Part shown: positions 26,445 through 35,130 of the stretch, one piece after another
How positions within the stretch are numbered: the stretch's first letter is position 1
Layout: every line of letters begins with the position of its first letter
Assembly: GCF_024199925.1 (NCBI RefSeq)
Contig: NZ_JANADR010000001.1
Location: 9,799,501-9,863,500, forward strand
From: Bradyrhizobium sp. CCGUVB1N3
Lineage (GTDB): Bacteria > Pseudomonadota > Alphaproteobacteria > Rhizobiales > Xanthobacteraceae
DNA length: 64,000 nt
Reading direction: 5' to 3'
The notes under the pieces: generated by a model
Told to the model about the DNA's origin: nothing
The model's input: the letters and a program-made list of their open reading frames with translations, nothing else
Database searches by the model: none
Position numbers and translations under genes: made by a program

Positions 26445-26831
26445 TCAAGTCTCCGTCGCTGTCGCGCCAAACCCATCGGCCGGCAGGAAGAGCTTGATGG
26501 GGCGGATTTCGTAGACCGCGCCCGGATTGGCCTTGCGCAGCTCCCGCGCGGCGGCGATTGCGCCTGCCTCGTCCGAAAACTCCATGATGTAGAAGCCGAG
26601 GAGCTGCTCCTTGGTTTCGGCAAAGGGCCCGTCGAGCACCACGCCCGTGCCGGGCCCGCGCAGCGTACGCGCTTTCCTGGTCTCGTCGAGCCGGGCCGCC
26701 GGCCCGAAATGTCCCTTGGCTTTCAAGGGGGCTTGGACCGCGCGAAGCCCCGTCATGACGGCGGCGTCCTCGTCCTTCGTCCAGGACATGACTTCGCGTT
26801 CCACGTGATAGGCCAGGATGGCGTAGAGCAT
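26445..26831 (-). CDS. YCII/DGPF-domain protein
   Basis: 128 residues from ATG 26831 (MLYAILAYHVEREVMSWTKD). The hallmark VVLDGPFAETKEQLLGFYIM is intact, followed by EIRPIKLF. This family is cytoplasmic and often encoded beside ECF sigma factors. No sigma gene is adjacent here. The reading from 26879 adds an unsupported leader. Confidence 0.85.
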   Translation of the reverse strand: MLYAILAYHVEREVMSWTKDEDAAVMTGLRAVQAPLKAKGHFGPAARLDETRKARTLRGPGTGVVLDGPFAETKEQLLGFYIMEFSDEAGAIAAARELRKANPGAVYEIRPIKLFLPADGFGATATET

Positions 26832-27048
26832 CGTCACCTCGCTTGTCTTGTCGCTTGTCTTGCGCCTTCGTCGGTTCAAGGACGTATGACGTCCGCCGAA
26901 TCCGACAATCGCCGATCAGGAAATATTGCGTGATCGACAACGAAACCGTCCTGAAACCCGATTGTCCGGCCTCGCCTTGAACGAAGGTTCCCGCGATCGC
27001 GACTGATGGCGACGAAGAACACGACAGGCAGCAGCGGCGGAGGCGGCA

Positions 27049-27228
27049 ATGTCAGCTCGGACCATCAAGATCATCAGCGATGCGCGGCGCGCGGCGCCGT
27101 CAGAACCGGCCGATCTTCACGACGATGCCGGCCACCATCGCTACTACGGCAGCTCGATCCTGAACGGCGGCGAGCCGATCGTCGAGAGCCGACGGGGAAA
27201 ACGGCCGCGCAACGTCTGCGGTTTCTAG
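27049..27228 (+). CDS. Possible 59-residue hypothetical protein
   Basis: ATG 27049 follows GGAGG by five bases. The product MSARTIKIISDARRAAPSEP continues with HRYYGSSILNGGEPIVESRR and ends CGF. Composition is balanced and not repetitive. It is too short for functional inference, but the Shine-Dalgarno sequence argues for translation. Confidence 0.45.
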   Translation: MSARTIKIISDARRAAPSEPADLHDDAGHHRYYGSSILNGGEPIVESRRGKRPRNVCGF

Positions 27229-27286
27229 CTGATTGCGGCAGCCGCCGTGCACGAACGGTATCGCGTGCTTTGAGTGTCCTCGGCGG

Positions 27287-28003
27287 TCAGGACTCGCTCA
27301 GCACCTGCTTGACGAGCTGCTCGCGCAATCTGGCGAGCTCGCCGCTTGCGGTCATCTCCTCGATCACCTTTCCGACCTTCGGCACGAGGTCGCGGTGGCG
27401 TTCGTGCAGATAGTGATAGATGTCGATACGCGCGAGCGGCGGCGACAGCGGATAAACCCGTGCCTGCAGATTGAGCTTGCGCACGGCGACGAGGCCGCTG
27501 AACAGATCGGTGACGATCACGTCGAAGCGGTCGGCGTCCAGCATCTGGATCAGGCTCTCCAAGTTCGTGGTCGCGGTGACGCGGCCAAATCCACGCGTGC
27601 CGTTCTCCGAGGAGCCGACGCCGCGCACGATGCCGACGCTGAAGTCCTTGATCGAATCCCAGCCGGCGACGTCAAAATGAAGCTTGGTCGCGAAGACCGC
27701 TGGCTCGATGTAGTTGATCGCGGGCGTGACGCGGACCAGCGTCGGGTAGTCGTTGGACAGCGTGCCAATGCGCTGGATCTCGCCATCGAGCTCGCCTGCG
27801 CTCGAGAGCGCGAGCGCCCGCTTGCCGGGAACGTCCTCGAATTCGAGCTTGATGTTCAGACGCGCATAGACCACGCGCAACATCTCGCCGCCGACATACT
27901 GGTCGGGGATGTTGGCGATCCGCGCCAGCCGGATGACCGACTGTGCCTGCGACGGCTGGACGAACAGCAGCAGCAGCGCGCCTACAAGACCTATTCGCCA
28001 CAT
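27287..28003 (-). CDS. Exported solute-binding (family 3-like) protein
   Basis: 238 residues with a 20-residue signal peptide (MWRIGLVGALLLLFVQPSQA). The mature domain resembles amino-acid-type periplasmic binding proteins (VGGEMLRVVYARLNIKLEFE; FDVIVTDLFSGLVAVRKLNL). No permease or ATPase genes are adjacent, so it may be a sensor-type orphan. The hybrid histidine kinase lies next door on the other strand, and a sensory partnership is possible (inference). Confidence 0.7.
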   Translation of the reverse strand: MWRIGLVGALLLLFVQPSQAQSVIRLARIANIPDQYVGGEMLRVVYARLNIKLEFEDVPGKRALALSSAGELDGEIQRIGTLSNDYPTLVRVTPAINYIEPAVFATKLHFDVAGWDSIKDFSVGIVRGVGSSENGTRGFGRVTATTNLESLIQMLDADRFDVIVTDLFSGLVAVRKLNLQARVYPLSPPLARIDIYHYLHERHRDLVPKVGKVIEEMTASGELARLREQLVKQVLSES

Positions 28004-28337
28004 GACGCGTCTCCCGTTCGCCCTTGCTACCGCTGGATTTAAGGAATCGATACCATCTACCGCGGATGGTGATTCGAATCACGGCGGCCATCGGCCACTC
28101 GGAACACGGGGCGACTCCGCGCTTTCAGCGATGTCATTTTAGCACGCATGGTGCTAGTTTGCGCAGGCCTCCTGCGGTTGGGCGCAAAAATTGACCCCCA
28201 CAGACGATGAATCGTCCAGGATATGGCAGGGAGGCTGCGCGAGCGGGTCTGCTCTTCCAGGGGAGGCCGAACTTGTCGAACCGCGAAAGGCCGCGGCGGG
28301 TCGACGCAGGATTGCCGCCATCTCGGGGGAGTGGTGC
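28004..28337. other. Divergent intergenic region, no gene seen
   Basis: 334 bases between the solute-binding protein and the kinase gene. It should carry both promoters. The kinase frame stays open through part of it, but without a plausible start before ATG 28338. Confidence 0.45.
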
Positions 28338-30734
28338 ATGGGCAACACAGGTGAACAAGATCCCAATCGCGGCCGCGCGATCGCGCCGGCGGCTGCGAAT
28401 GAGGATCTGCCGCGAATCGGGGTCCCGATCGGTGCCCCGCTGCCGCGCGTCTTCTCCTGGTTTCGCAGCGGCATCGGCCTGCGCTTGCTCGGCGCCGTGC
28501 TCCTGTTCTCCTCGATCGTGACGCTGACCCTGACTGCGCTTCAGCTCTATCTGGATTACGACCGCGAGGTCGGCGTCATCGAGACGCGGCTCAACGAGAT
28601 CGGCCGCAGTTATCTCGGCAGTCTCGGCGAAAGCCTGTGGAGTCTCGACAGGAATCAGCTCGAGCTGCAGCTCAATGGTATCCTTCGTCTGCCGGACATT
28701 CAGGCGGTCGAGATTCGCGAATTCGCCGATCGTCCAAAGCCGCTTCGCGTGGCGGTCGGCGACAGCGGCGGCCGCTCGGTGGTGGCCCGCGACTACCCCA
28801 TCGACTACGTCACGCAAGGCGAGAAGCACAGGATCGGCACGCTGCGTGTCGAGGCGACGCTGACCGACGTCTACAGGCAATTGCTGAACCGAGCCCTGAT
28901 CATCCTGGCGAGCCAGGCGGCCAAGACGTTCCTCGTCTCGCTCTTCATCATCTACATGTTCCATCTGTTGGTGACCCGGCATCTCGTCGCCATCGCCGAG
29001 TTCGTCAGCAAATACACGCTGGCGCGGCCGCAGCCGCCATTGCACCTGGAGCGCGGACCGTCGCAGGAGATCGACGAGCTCGACAAGGTGATCGACGCAT
29101 TCAACGCCATGAGCGCGAGCCTGCAGCGCGCGTATGGCGATCTGCGGCTCGCCAATACCAATCTCGAGCGCGATCTCCAGGTCCGGCGCGGCGCCGAGGC
29201 CGATGCGCGGCGCAGCGAGCAGCGCTTCCGCGACTATGCTGAAACCGCGTCCGACTGGTTCTGGGAGACCGGGCCGGATCACGTGTTCACCTACATCTCG
29301 GATCGCGCCGGCGCCTTCGGGATGCTGCGCGATCGCGTGGTCGGCAGGCGGCGTCCCGACGGTGCAATCGATCTGGAGACCGAGCCGCAGAAATGGCGCG
29401 ACCACATGGCAGCGCTGGATCGCCACGAGCCGTTCCGCAAGTTCGAGTATCGCGGCCGCGATGCCGCTGGACGCATCAGGCATTTCAGCGTCAACGGCCG
29501 GCCGGTGTTCGACGCCGACGGCCGCTTCCTGGGGTATCGCGGCTCGACCACCGACCTCACCGGACAGCACGAGACCGAGGAGCGGCTGCGGCAGTCCCAG
29601 AAGATGGATGCGATCGGTCAGCTCACCGGCGGCGTCGCGCACGATTTCAACAACGTGCTGACGGTCATCACCGGGACTATCGAGATCCTGCAGGAGGGCC
29701 TTGCGGACAAGCCGCAGCTTGCTGCGATCGCGCAGCTCATCGACGATGCCGCGACGCGCGGCGCCGAGATCACCTCGCAGCTTCTGACTTTCGCGCGGCG
29801 CCAGCCGCTCGACCCGCGAGAGATCGACGTCAACGGCCTCGTGGTCGAGACCGCGCGGATGCTCAAGCCGATCCTCGGCGAGCACATCGAGATCGACGCC
29901 GAGCTCACCGACGATGCGTGGTTCGCGATGGCCGATCCGTCACAGCTTTCCTCGGCGATCGTAAATCTCGCCGTCAACGCGCGCGACGCCATGCCGGGCG
30001 GCGGCAAGCTGACGCTTCAGACCGCCAATCGCATACTCGATGGCGCGGGCGAATCCGGCGATCGCGAGATGGAGCCGGGCGAGTTCGTGATGATCGCGGT
30101 CGCCGATACCGGCCATGGCATCCCCGCCGACATCCGCGACCGCGTGTTCGAGCCGTTCTTCACCACCAAGGGTGTCGGCCGCGGCACCGGGCTCGGGCTC
30201 AGCATGGTCTACGGCTTTGCCAAGCAGACCGGCGGCACGGTCGCGATCGAGAGCGAGGAAGGTCGCGGCACGGTAATGAGGCTGTTCCTGCCGCGCTCGA
30301 TCGGCCGGATGGCGAGCCAGGCTGGGCCGGTGGCCGCGCCCAGCCTGGCGCGCGGGCACGAGACGATCCTGGTGGTCGAGGACGATCCGCTGGTGCAGGG
30401 CTATGTGATCGCCCAGCTCGGCAGTCTCGGTTATCGGACGGTGGTTGCCAGCGATGGCGCGGCTGCGCTCGCGCTGGTGGGGCAGGGCGTCAAGTTCGAT
30501 CTCCTGTTCACCGACATCATCATGCCCGGCGGCATGAACGGACGGGAATTGGCGGAAGCGATCCGCGAGCGCCGTCCGGATGCGAGGGTGCTCTACACGT
30601 CGGGCTATACTGACGACGCCATCGTGCATGAGGGCCATCTCGATCCCGGCGTGTCGCTGCTGAGAAAACCGTACCGGAAGTCCGAGCTGTCGCAAAAGAT
30701 TCGCGAAGTGCTGACCGGCAGCCTGCCGTATTGA
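28338..30734 (+). CDS. Membrane hybrid histidine kinase with PAS and receiver domains
   Basis: 798 residues from ATG 28338. TM1 is about 48-72 (LLGAVLLFSSIVTLTLTALQ), a periplasmic sensor of about 110 residues follows, and TM2 is about 186-212. Then come a HAMP-like linker, a PAS domain (about 290-410) and HisKA with phospho-His in LTGGVAHDFNNVLTVITG (His435). HATPase_c has its N box at VNLAVNARDAMPGG, G1 at VADTGHGIP, and F/G2 boxes at FEPFFTTKGVGRGTGLGL. The C-terminal receiver (about 672-790) has phospho-Asp726 in LLFTDIIMPGG and Lys in LLRKPYRKSE. No output domain and no cognate regulator is adjacent. Confidence 0.92.
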   Translation: MGNTGEQDPNRGRAIAPAAANEDLPRIGVPIGAPLPRVFSWFRSGIGLRLLGAVLLFSSIVTLTLTALQLYLDYDREVGVIETRLNEIGRSYLGSLGESLWSLDRNQLELQLNGILRLPDIQAVEIREFADRPKPLRVAVGDSGGRSVVARDYPIDYVTQGEKHRIGTLRVEATLTDVYRQLLNRALIILASQAAKTFLVSLFIIYMFHLLVTRHLVAIAEFVSKYTLARPQPPLHLERGPSQEIDELDKVIDAFNAMSASLQRAYGDLRLANTNLERDLQVRRGAEADARRSEQRFRDYAETASDWFWETGPDHVFTYISDRAGAFGMLRDRVVGRRRPDGAIDLETEPQKWRDHMAALDRHEPFRKFEYRGRDAAGRIRHFSVNGRPVFDADGRFLGYRGSTTDLTGQHETEERLRQSQKMDAIGQLTGGVAHDFNNVLTVITGTIEILQEGLADKPQLAAIAQLIDDAATRGAEITSQLLTFARRQPLDPREIDVNGLVVETARMLKPILGEHIEIDAELTDDAWFAMADPSQLSSAIVNLAVNARDAMPGGGKLTLQTANRILDGAGESGDREMEPGEFVMIAVADTGHGIPADIRDRVFEPFFTTKGVGRGTGLGLSMVYGFAKQTGGTVAIESEEGRGTVMRLFLPRSIGRMASQAGPVAAPSLARGHETILVVEDDPLVQGYVIAQLGSLGYRTVVASDGAAALALVGQGVKFDLLFTDIIMPGGMNGRELAEAIRERRPDARVLYTSGYTDDAIVHEGHLDPGVSLLRKPYRKSELSQKIREVLTGSLPY

Positions 30735-30767
30735 TCCTGCGGGTGGGGCAGAAGCCAGCATGTGCCC

Positions 30768-30806
30768 AAAAAAGAAAAGGCGCGGCGGGGACAACCCCGT
30801 CGCGCC
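30768..30806 (-). terminator. Rho-independent terminator (minus strand)
   Basis: GGCGCGGCGGGG (30779-30790) pairs with CCCCGTCGCGCC (30795-30806). On the minus strand the hairpin is followed by TTTTCTTTTTT. It terminates the short RNA and not the kinase gene, which is on the other strand. Confidence 0.85.
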
Positions 30807-30868
30807 CGATCTGTTGTCTCGCTGGTCCAGGGCTGAGAGCGCCCCGTTGCCAGGCTTCACGTCAAAGC

Positions 30869-30913
30869 CTAGCGGGCGATCCCAGCGAGGTGACAGCGCT
30901 TGAGATAAGACAC
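30869..30913 (-). CDS. 14-codon leader-type peptide
   Basis: GTG start at 30913, four bases after a near-perfect Shine-Dalgarno sequence; the peptide is VSYLKRCHLAGIAR and stops at 30869. The ORF contains the anti-SD sequence that could fold back on its own ribosome site. It may be a regulatory peptide, or the ribosome binding itself may be the function. No gene follows before the terminator, so it is not an obvious attenuator. Confidence 0.4.
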   Translation of the reverse strand: MSYLKRCHLAGIAR

Positions 30914-30977
30914 TGGATCACCTCCTTTCGTTGGTTTCGGGAGACTCAATATAGGTCGAGATCGCGCTGAAGGTAAG

Positions 30978-31295
30978 GGGCGGAATTGTTGCCGCTGGCC
31001 AGGAATAAATCTCCACCTCCGATGATCTCGTCGTGCGCGCTCAATCGTCGCCGTCAATCTGTACGCCGATGACGGCGGCAATTTCGGTTGCGAGGAGATC
31101 GAATTCATCGCGCCCGCGGTCGAAGCCGGCCAGCGCGAGGGCATCGCCGCCGAGATGGCCGGTCGCCGCGGCAGGGAGCTGCGGGCCGCGGCGTCCTGAC
31201 ACGGCGGCGCGCGACGGAACAGTGTTCGCAACGCCCAAAAGGCGCGGTCTGGACGGTTGAGGAGCCCGGCGAGCCGTGTTAGGGGATGCCTAGAT
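30978..31295. other. Gap upstream of tRNA-Gly, no confident gene
   Basis: About 320 bases. One plus frame (about 31047-31199) reads VAVNLYADDGGNFGCEEIEF and continues coding-like to RELRAAAS, but no start codon precedes it. A minus frame also stays open. I leave both uncalled. Confidence 0.35.
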
Positions 31296-31369
31296 GCGGG
31301 TGTAGCTCAATGGTAGAGCAGCAGCCTTCCAAGCTGAATACGAGGGTTCGATTCCCTTCACCCGCTCCA
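31296..31369 (+). tRNA. tRNA-Gly (TCC), integration target
   Basis: Acceptor GCGGGTG pairs with CACCCGC, followed by TCCA. The anticodon arm CAGCCTTCCAAGCTG carries TCC, and the T-arm is GAGGG TTCGATT CCCTT. The bases from 31325 (anticodon loop) to 31369 are repeated exactly at 43433-43477, marking it as the attachment site of a mobile element that leaves the tRNA intact. Confidence 0.97.
31325..31369 (+). repeat. attL, 45 bp tRNA-Gly 3' end
   Basis: 45 bases identical to 43433-43477, ending with CACCCGCTCCA. The sequences differ at the base on each side (31324 G against 43432 C; 31370 A against 43478 G), so the repeat is exactly delimited. Confidence 0.93.
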
Positions 31370-31426
31370 ATGATTTCAGGCACTTGACGCGCGATCAGCC
31401 GTCCATTCGGACAAGCGGGCTGATGC

Positions 31427-32677
31427 TCATTCGGACAAATGGCCGTCTTTTGTTCGAGCTGCGCGGCGCTTCTTCGCGCCGTTGACGATCTGTCGCGTGG
31501 TGCGCTTGGTGTACTTCGGCAGCACCTTGACAGTCGTGTGGCGGCCCTGTGCCAGCATCTCGCGGTCGGTCAGTTCGGCGTCACCGCCCTCTGTGAAGCC
31601 GCCGTGCCGGAATGATGTGAACGACAACTGGTCGCGCAAGTTCGCCGCACGGATAACCTCCTTTACCTTTCGGCTGAGATGAGTGAAATCCGGCTGATCC
31701 GGCTTGGGCCACGTGGGCCAAGGTACGCGATTGCCCCAATCACGACAGAGCATCAAGCCGCCGATGCGGTCGCGCTTAATGGCATCAAGCTCCGCCATCA
31801 GCTCGGGATAGAGCGGCGCGCCTGCATCGTCGAGCAGAGGTATCCAGCCTTCCTGCTTCGTTTTTTCGTCCACCACGCGCACCATGTTCGGACGCTCTTT
31901 CGGGCGATAGTGCGAAACGTCGAACGTCGCGAAGATGTCAGTCTCCCGCTGCAACCATTCCCAGCCAATCAGCGCGGCGGTGGCGAGCGAGGGCAAGCCA
32001 AGCGCGACGGCCTTGGCGCGGAATGCCAACAGCTCTTCATACGTCGCGGTCGGCGTCTCGCGATTGGATGACCGCAGACCCATTTGTGCGAATGGATTAA
32101 CTAATGGCAGCTTGCCGGGATGGCGACGCGCAACAACGTTCCAAGCGCGGCGACAGGATTTCATCGCATGATTGACGGTGGTACGGCGCTCGCGTTCGAT
32201 CAGGTTGCCCTTGGCGTCAGTGATCTTGAGGATCAGCAGCTTCTCATAGAGATCATCGGTCAACGCAGTGTCGATGGCGGACAGCCGCTTCTCGCCCAGC
32301 CGCTTGCCGTCCTTCAAAATGTAGCCGCCGACTAGCTTGAAGCCAACTTCGTGATTGCGCTTGGATTTCGGACCGAGCTTTGTGTACCTGCGATCCGAGC
32401 GATACTCGGCGAACAGCCAGTCAAGTGTATCCACGGCGGCCAACGGTGGCGCGACGGCGACCTTGCCAGTCCGCCACGCATCGAAGGCGGGCAAGAGAAT
32501 TGTTTCGGCCCGTGACACCGCAGCATTGTAGTCCGTGCCGAGCGGCCCATTCTCAATGGTGCAGCCTGCCTTGCGCGCCCAAGACGGCACGTGAAAGAAA
32601 TAGCCCCAGCCACCACTTTTGAGCGGCTTGCGCTCGACGTAGCGGGGCAGGGGCAGGGCAGAACGAGGCGGTTTCAC
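31427..32677 (-). CDS. Tyrosine recombinase (integrase) of Element I
   Basis: 416 residues from GTG 32677, which overlaps the upstream stop (GTGA). N-terminal DNA-binding region (about 1-190), then the catalytic domain. Visible are the box II pair in LSFTSFRHGGFTEGG and the late box MLAQGRHTTVKVLPKYTKRT with the nucleophilic Tyr. The box I Arg is probably in WLQRETDIF, an atypical form. It lies 57 bases from the tRNA att site and is transcribed toward it. Confidence 0.88.
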   Translation of the reverse strand: MKPPRSALPLPRYVERKPLKSGGWGYFFHVPSWARKAGCTIENGPLGTDYNAAVSRAETILLPAFDAWRTGKVAVAPPLAAVDTLDWLFAEYRSDRRYTKLGPKSKRNHEVGFKLVGGYILKDGKRLGEKRLSAIDTALTDDLYEKLLILKITDAKGNLIERERRTTVNHAMKSCRRAWNVVARRHPGKLPLVNPFAQMGLRSSNRETPTATYEELLAFRAKAVALGLPSLATAALIGWEWLQRETDIFATFDVSHYRPKERPNMVRVVDEKTKQEGWIPLLDDAGAPLYPELMAELDAIKRDRIGGLMLCRDWGNRVPWPTWPKPDQPDFTHLSRKVKEVIRAANLRDQLSFTSFRHGGFTEGGDAELTDREMLAQGRHTTVKVLPKYTKRTTRQIVNGAKKRRAARTKDGHLSE

Positions 32678-32964
32678 AGGAGCCTCCGCAAATCCTCAGA
32701 AGTTTCTTCGGTGATGTGCGTCGTCGCGGACTTGCCAAACGTCAACGTTACGCTGCCGTCTGCATTGACGGTCGCGCTGTTCACTGCAACTCCGGCGTGG
32801 CTCGCCTGCCGCATCGCGCGCGCGAGGGTCATGCGAGGCTTGCGCATGCGCTTCTGTTTGGGCGGGAAAGTTTCGATGTCCCAACGCTCACGGTCGTCGC
32901 CGGGGACAAATCCCCCCTTGCTGAACTCGATGAACGCCTGCCAGGCGTCGTCACGGCCAACCAT
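32674..32964 (-). CDS. Small protein coupled to the integrase
   Basis: 96 residues from ATG 32964 (MVGRDDAWQAFIEFSKGGFV); a GTG at 32979 would add five. Its stop overlaps the integrase start by four bases. The middle is basic (FPPKQKRMRKPRMTLARAMR) and could bind DNA; the C-terminus reads VTLTFGKSATTHITEETSED. The position suggests an excisionase or directionality factor, but no wHTH is obvious. Confidence 0.65.
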   Translation of the reverse strand: MVGRDDAWQAFIEFSKGGFVPGDDRERWDIETFPPKQKRMRKPRMTLARAMRQASHAGVAVNSATVNADGSVTLTFGKSATTHITEETSEDLRRLL

Positions 32965-33140
32965 GGTGATGCCTTTCACACTTAATATAGTGTCGGCTTG
33001 TCTCGACGTACATGTCGAAAGCCGGTAATTGCTGCGGCCTCGCCGACCTTGACCCCCAAAGGAAACATCGACACAGCGGGGAGGTTGGCTTTCCGTTGTT
33101 GGGCTGACCGCTTCGCCCTCATTTTATGCTGTGCCGAAGC

Positions 33141-33356
33141 TCAATAACCTTTCGTGGAGCGCACGACGGCGACTGTCGGCGTCGTTGTGCCTGTGATCTG
33201 CGCAATTTCGTTCTGGAGCGAGGCGATGGCCGCGCGCATCTCCTCGCCGCTGGTGTAGGTGATCGAACGGCCGTCGTACTCTAGCGAGCGCGTGCCGGAA
33301 CGGTACGCGCTCTTCAGCGTGTCGAGTTGCGCCTGCAACGCCGCAACGTCGGCCAT
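33141..33356 (-). CDS. gpW-like head-tail connector protein
   Basis: 71 residues from ATG 33356 (MADVAALQAQLDTLKSAYRS). The pattern of an N-terminal helix, SLEYDGRSITYTS hairpin and second helix (MRAAIASLQNEIAQI) is that of gpW / gp6 connector proteins that join phage heads to tails. It starts one base before the capsid gene stop. A connector without any tail gene implies that tails come from elsewhere. Confidence 0.75.
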   Translation of the reverse strand: MADVAALQAQLDTLKSAYRSGTRSLEYDGRSITYTSGEEMRAAIASLQNEIAQITGTTTPTVAVVRSTKGY

Positions 33357-33357
33357 G

Positions 33358-35130
33358 TTACTGGCCCGCGTTGGTGACGAGGCCGCGCCATTCCACGGCA
33401 CCACAGCCGTAGTCGAGGCGCACCTTGGTCTGCACGCCGTCAACCTCGAAGCCCGCGCGGCTCTCCGTCTGCGGACCCGGCGCACCCGCCAGATAGGCGA
33501 ATTCGATGCACGGCAGCAGCGCCGGATCGGCGGCGAGATACCAGCGATGGGTATCGGCCAAGCGCGGCTCGACGATCAAATCGAGGAACGCGAACGGGTT
33601 GACGTTGGCGGTCTGTGTGGCCTGCACGGACGTGATCAGCTTCTCGGCGCTGGTCTCCAGCGCGCTCGGCACGATCAGGTAGCGGGGCACAACGCTGATG
33701 CCGCCGCCGCCGGGACCGGTCTGATTGCGCATCAACAGGCGCGCTTCCGACAACGTCGTCTCGCTCGGCACGCCGCCGGTGCCGACGTTGCCATGGCTCG
33801 CGTGGAACAGCGTCGCACCGTCGCTCATCGCCGGACCGAGGCCCGCGTTCTGGACGATCAGGCCCACGAGCTTTTGCCGCTCGAATTCGGCCGCAGCGAG
33901 GCCGAGGCGCTGGGTGATGTCGCCGAGGCCACCCAAGTCGTCATTGACCAATGCTTTGCGCGTGATGGCAAAAATCTTGCCATAGGTCGCGACGCTATAG
34001 CTCTCGGCGCTGTCGATGAAAGCCCCATAGGGATACTCGGCGCTCTCATTGATGAGGTCCAGCGTGAAGCCGGAATGGTCGATCAGAATGCGGCTCTTGG
34101 CGCGGAAGTCGTTGGCTTCCGTCTGACGGGCGATGCGGCGGATGCCGCTCGGCGCGATCTGGTAGGCTTCGCGCAGCGACTTGTTCATGAGGTTGGCAAG
34201 CAGCGCCGGATAATCCGAGGTCGTCTGCAACGCGCGGGTGATCACCGTCGGCGGAGCCATGCCGAGCGACGAGATGCCAGCGCGATGCAGACATTCGCGG
34301 GCCATGTCGGCACAGCTCATGCCGACGTATTGGCGAGCCTGCGGCATCGGCGTGAAGTTCGGCGCGATGCGCGTGTACATGGCGTCGGCGGCGGCGCGCT
34401 GGAAAACTTCAGGGTTATCGAGCGTCATAACGTTGTACATATTGGCTGTTCCTGCGCTGCGAACGGTGACTGACCGATCCAGCATGTCATTGAGAAAAGC
34501 GCGGCGCGCATCGTCGATGCTCGCGCCGCATTCGATCAGGGTATTGACGCGGTCCGTCGCAACACCGGCACGGCGGGCGAGTTCACGGATGGCGCGGTCA
34601 TCGTTGGCCGCGCGAGTGCGCGCCGTGGGATCGGCGGGCACGGCGACAAAGCTCGCCTCGCGCACCGACCAGCGGACGGCGGTCATGGTGCGCACACCGT
34701 TGGCGTCTTTACTGGCGCGCCACTCGCCGACTTCATAGCCGACAGACAGATTGCGGATGATGCCGTTGCGGATGTCGGTCACGACCGGCGCGATCTCCGG
34801 ACGCGACGAGAAGCGCAAGCGCGCAACCACTTCGCTGCCGTCGATCCAAACGTCGTCAATCGTGCCGAGCACGTTGTCGATGCCAGCCTGCTGGTGGCTG
34901 TCGAGCACCGACGCGCCACGGGTGACGCCGAGGTCCAAGCCTGCCGGATCGAGGATTTCCATGAAATCACCACGCGCATCACGACGCCGAACCGGCGTGG
35001 TCGATGCGATGACGGCTTCGATGGTCATGGCCTCGGCGTCAAAGGTGCGCGGACGCGGGATCGCGTCGCGGCGGGTCAGGTCAACCGCGCTTTCGCGCAG
35101 CAGCAGTGCAGTAGAACTACGCATTCTCAT
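33358..35130 (-). CDS. Prohead protease - major capsid protein fusion
   Basis: 590 residues from ATG 35130 (or ATG 35124). Residues about 30-185 form a U35-type prohead protease, with LDPAGLDLGVTRGASVLDSH carrying the likely catalytic His, then NGIIRNLSVGYEVGEW and REASFVAVPADPTARTR. After a helical linker (scaffold-like delta domain, about 190-250), residues about 255-590 resemble the Mu gpT/HK97-like major head protein (RQTEANDFRAKSRILIDHSG; DPALLPCIEFAYLAGAPGPQ). A natural fusion of maturation protease and capsid. It overlaps the portal gene by 14 bases. Confidence 0.8.
   Translation of the reverse strand: MRMRSSTALLLRESAVDLTRRDAIPRPRTFDAEAMTIEAVIASTTPVRRRDARGDFMEILDPAGLDLGVTRGASVLDSHQQAGIDNVLGTIDDVWIDGSEVVARLRFSSRPEIAPVVTDIRNGIIRNLSVGYEVGEWRASKDANGVRTMTAVRWSVREASFVAVPADPTARTRAANDDRAIRELARRAGVATDRVNTLIECGASIDDARRAFLNDMLDRSVTVRSAGTANMYNVMTLDNPEVFQRAAADAMYTRIAPNFTPMPQARQYVGMSCADMARECLHRAGISSLGMAPPTVITRALQTTSDYPALLANLMNKSLREAYQIAPSGIRRIARQTEANDFRAKSRILIDHSGFTLDLINESAEYPYGAFIDSAESYSVATYGKIFAITRKALVNDDLGGLGDITQRLGLAAAEFERQKLVGLIVQNAGLGPAMSDGATLFHASHGNVGTGGVPSETTLSEARLLMRNQTGPGGGGISVVPRYLIVPSALETSAEKLITSVQATQTANVNPFAFLDLIVEPRLADTHRWYLAADPALLPCIEFAYLAGAPGPQTESRAGFEVDGVQTKVRLDYGCGAVEWRGLVTNAGQ

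Larger units (their letters stand above)
30768..30941 (-). ncRNA. Short RNA with near-perfect SD, 14-codon ORF and strong terminator
   Basis: A candidate minus-strand transcript of about 170 nt. A possible -10 (TATATT, 30953-30948) and -35 (CTTACC, 30977-30972, 18 bp spacer) put the start near 30941. AAAGGAGGTGATCC, the exact complement of the 16S rRNA 3' end, precedes a 14-codon ORF (30913-30869), and a GC-rich hairpin with a T-run ends the RNA at about 30768. GAGGTGA of the SD (30924-30918) is complementary to TCACCTC inside the ORF (30893-30887), so the SD can be masked by a hairpin. I do not recognise the family. Confidence 0.5.

Noticed and set aside
28134-29885. 583-residue minus-strand frame
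   Set aside because: Antisense shadow of the histidine kinase; composition is His/Arg/Asp-rich without any motif.
30911-30928. 16S rRNA 3' end on the plus strand
   Set aside because: Only about 16 bases match (GGATCACCTCCTTTC). The terminator and ORF on the minus strand explain them as a Shine-Dalgarno sequence.
31041-31238. 65-residue minus frame upstream of tRNA-Gly
   Set aside because: No ribosome site or recognisable family; an equally plausible frame runs on the other strand, so neither is called.
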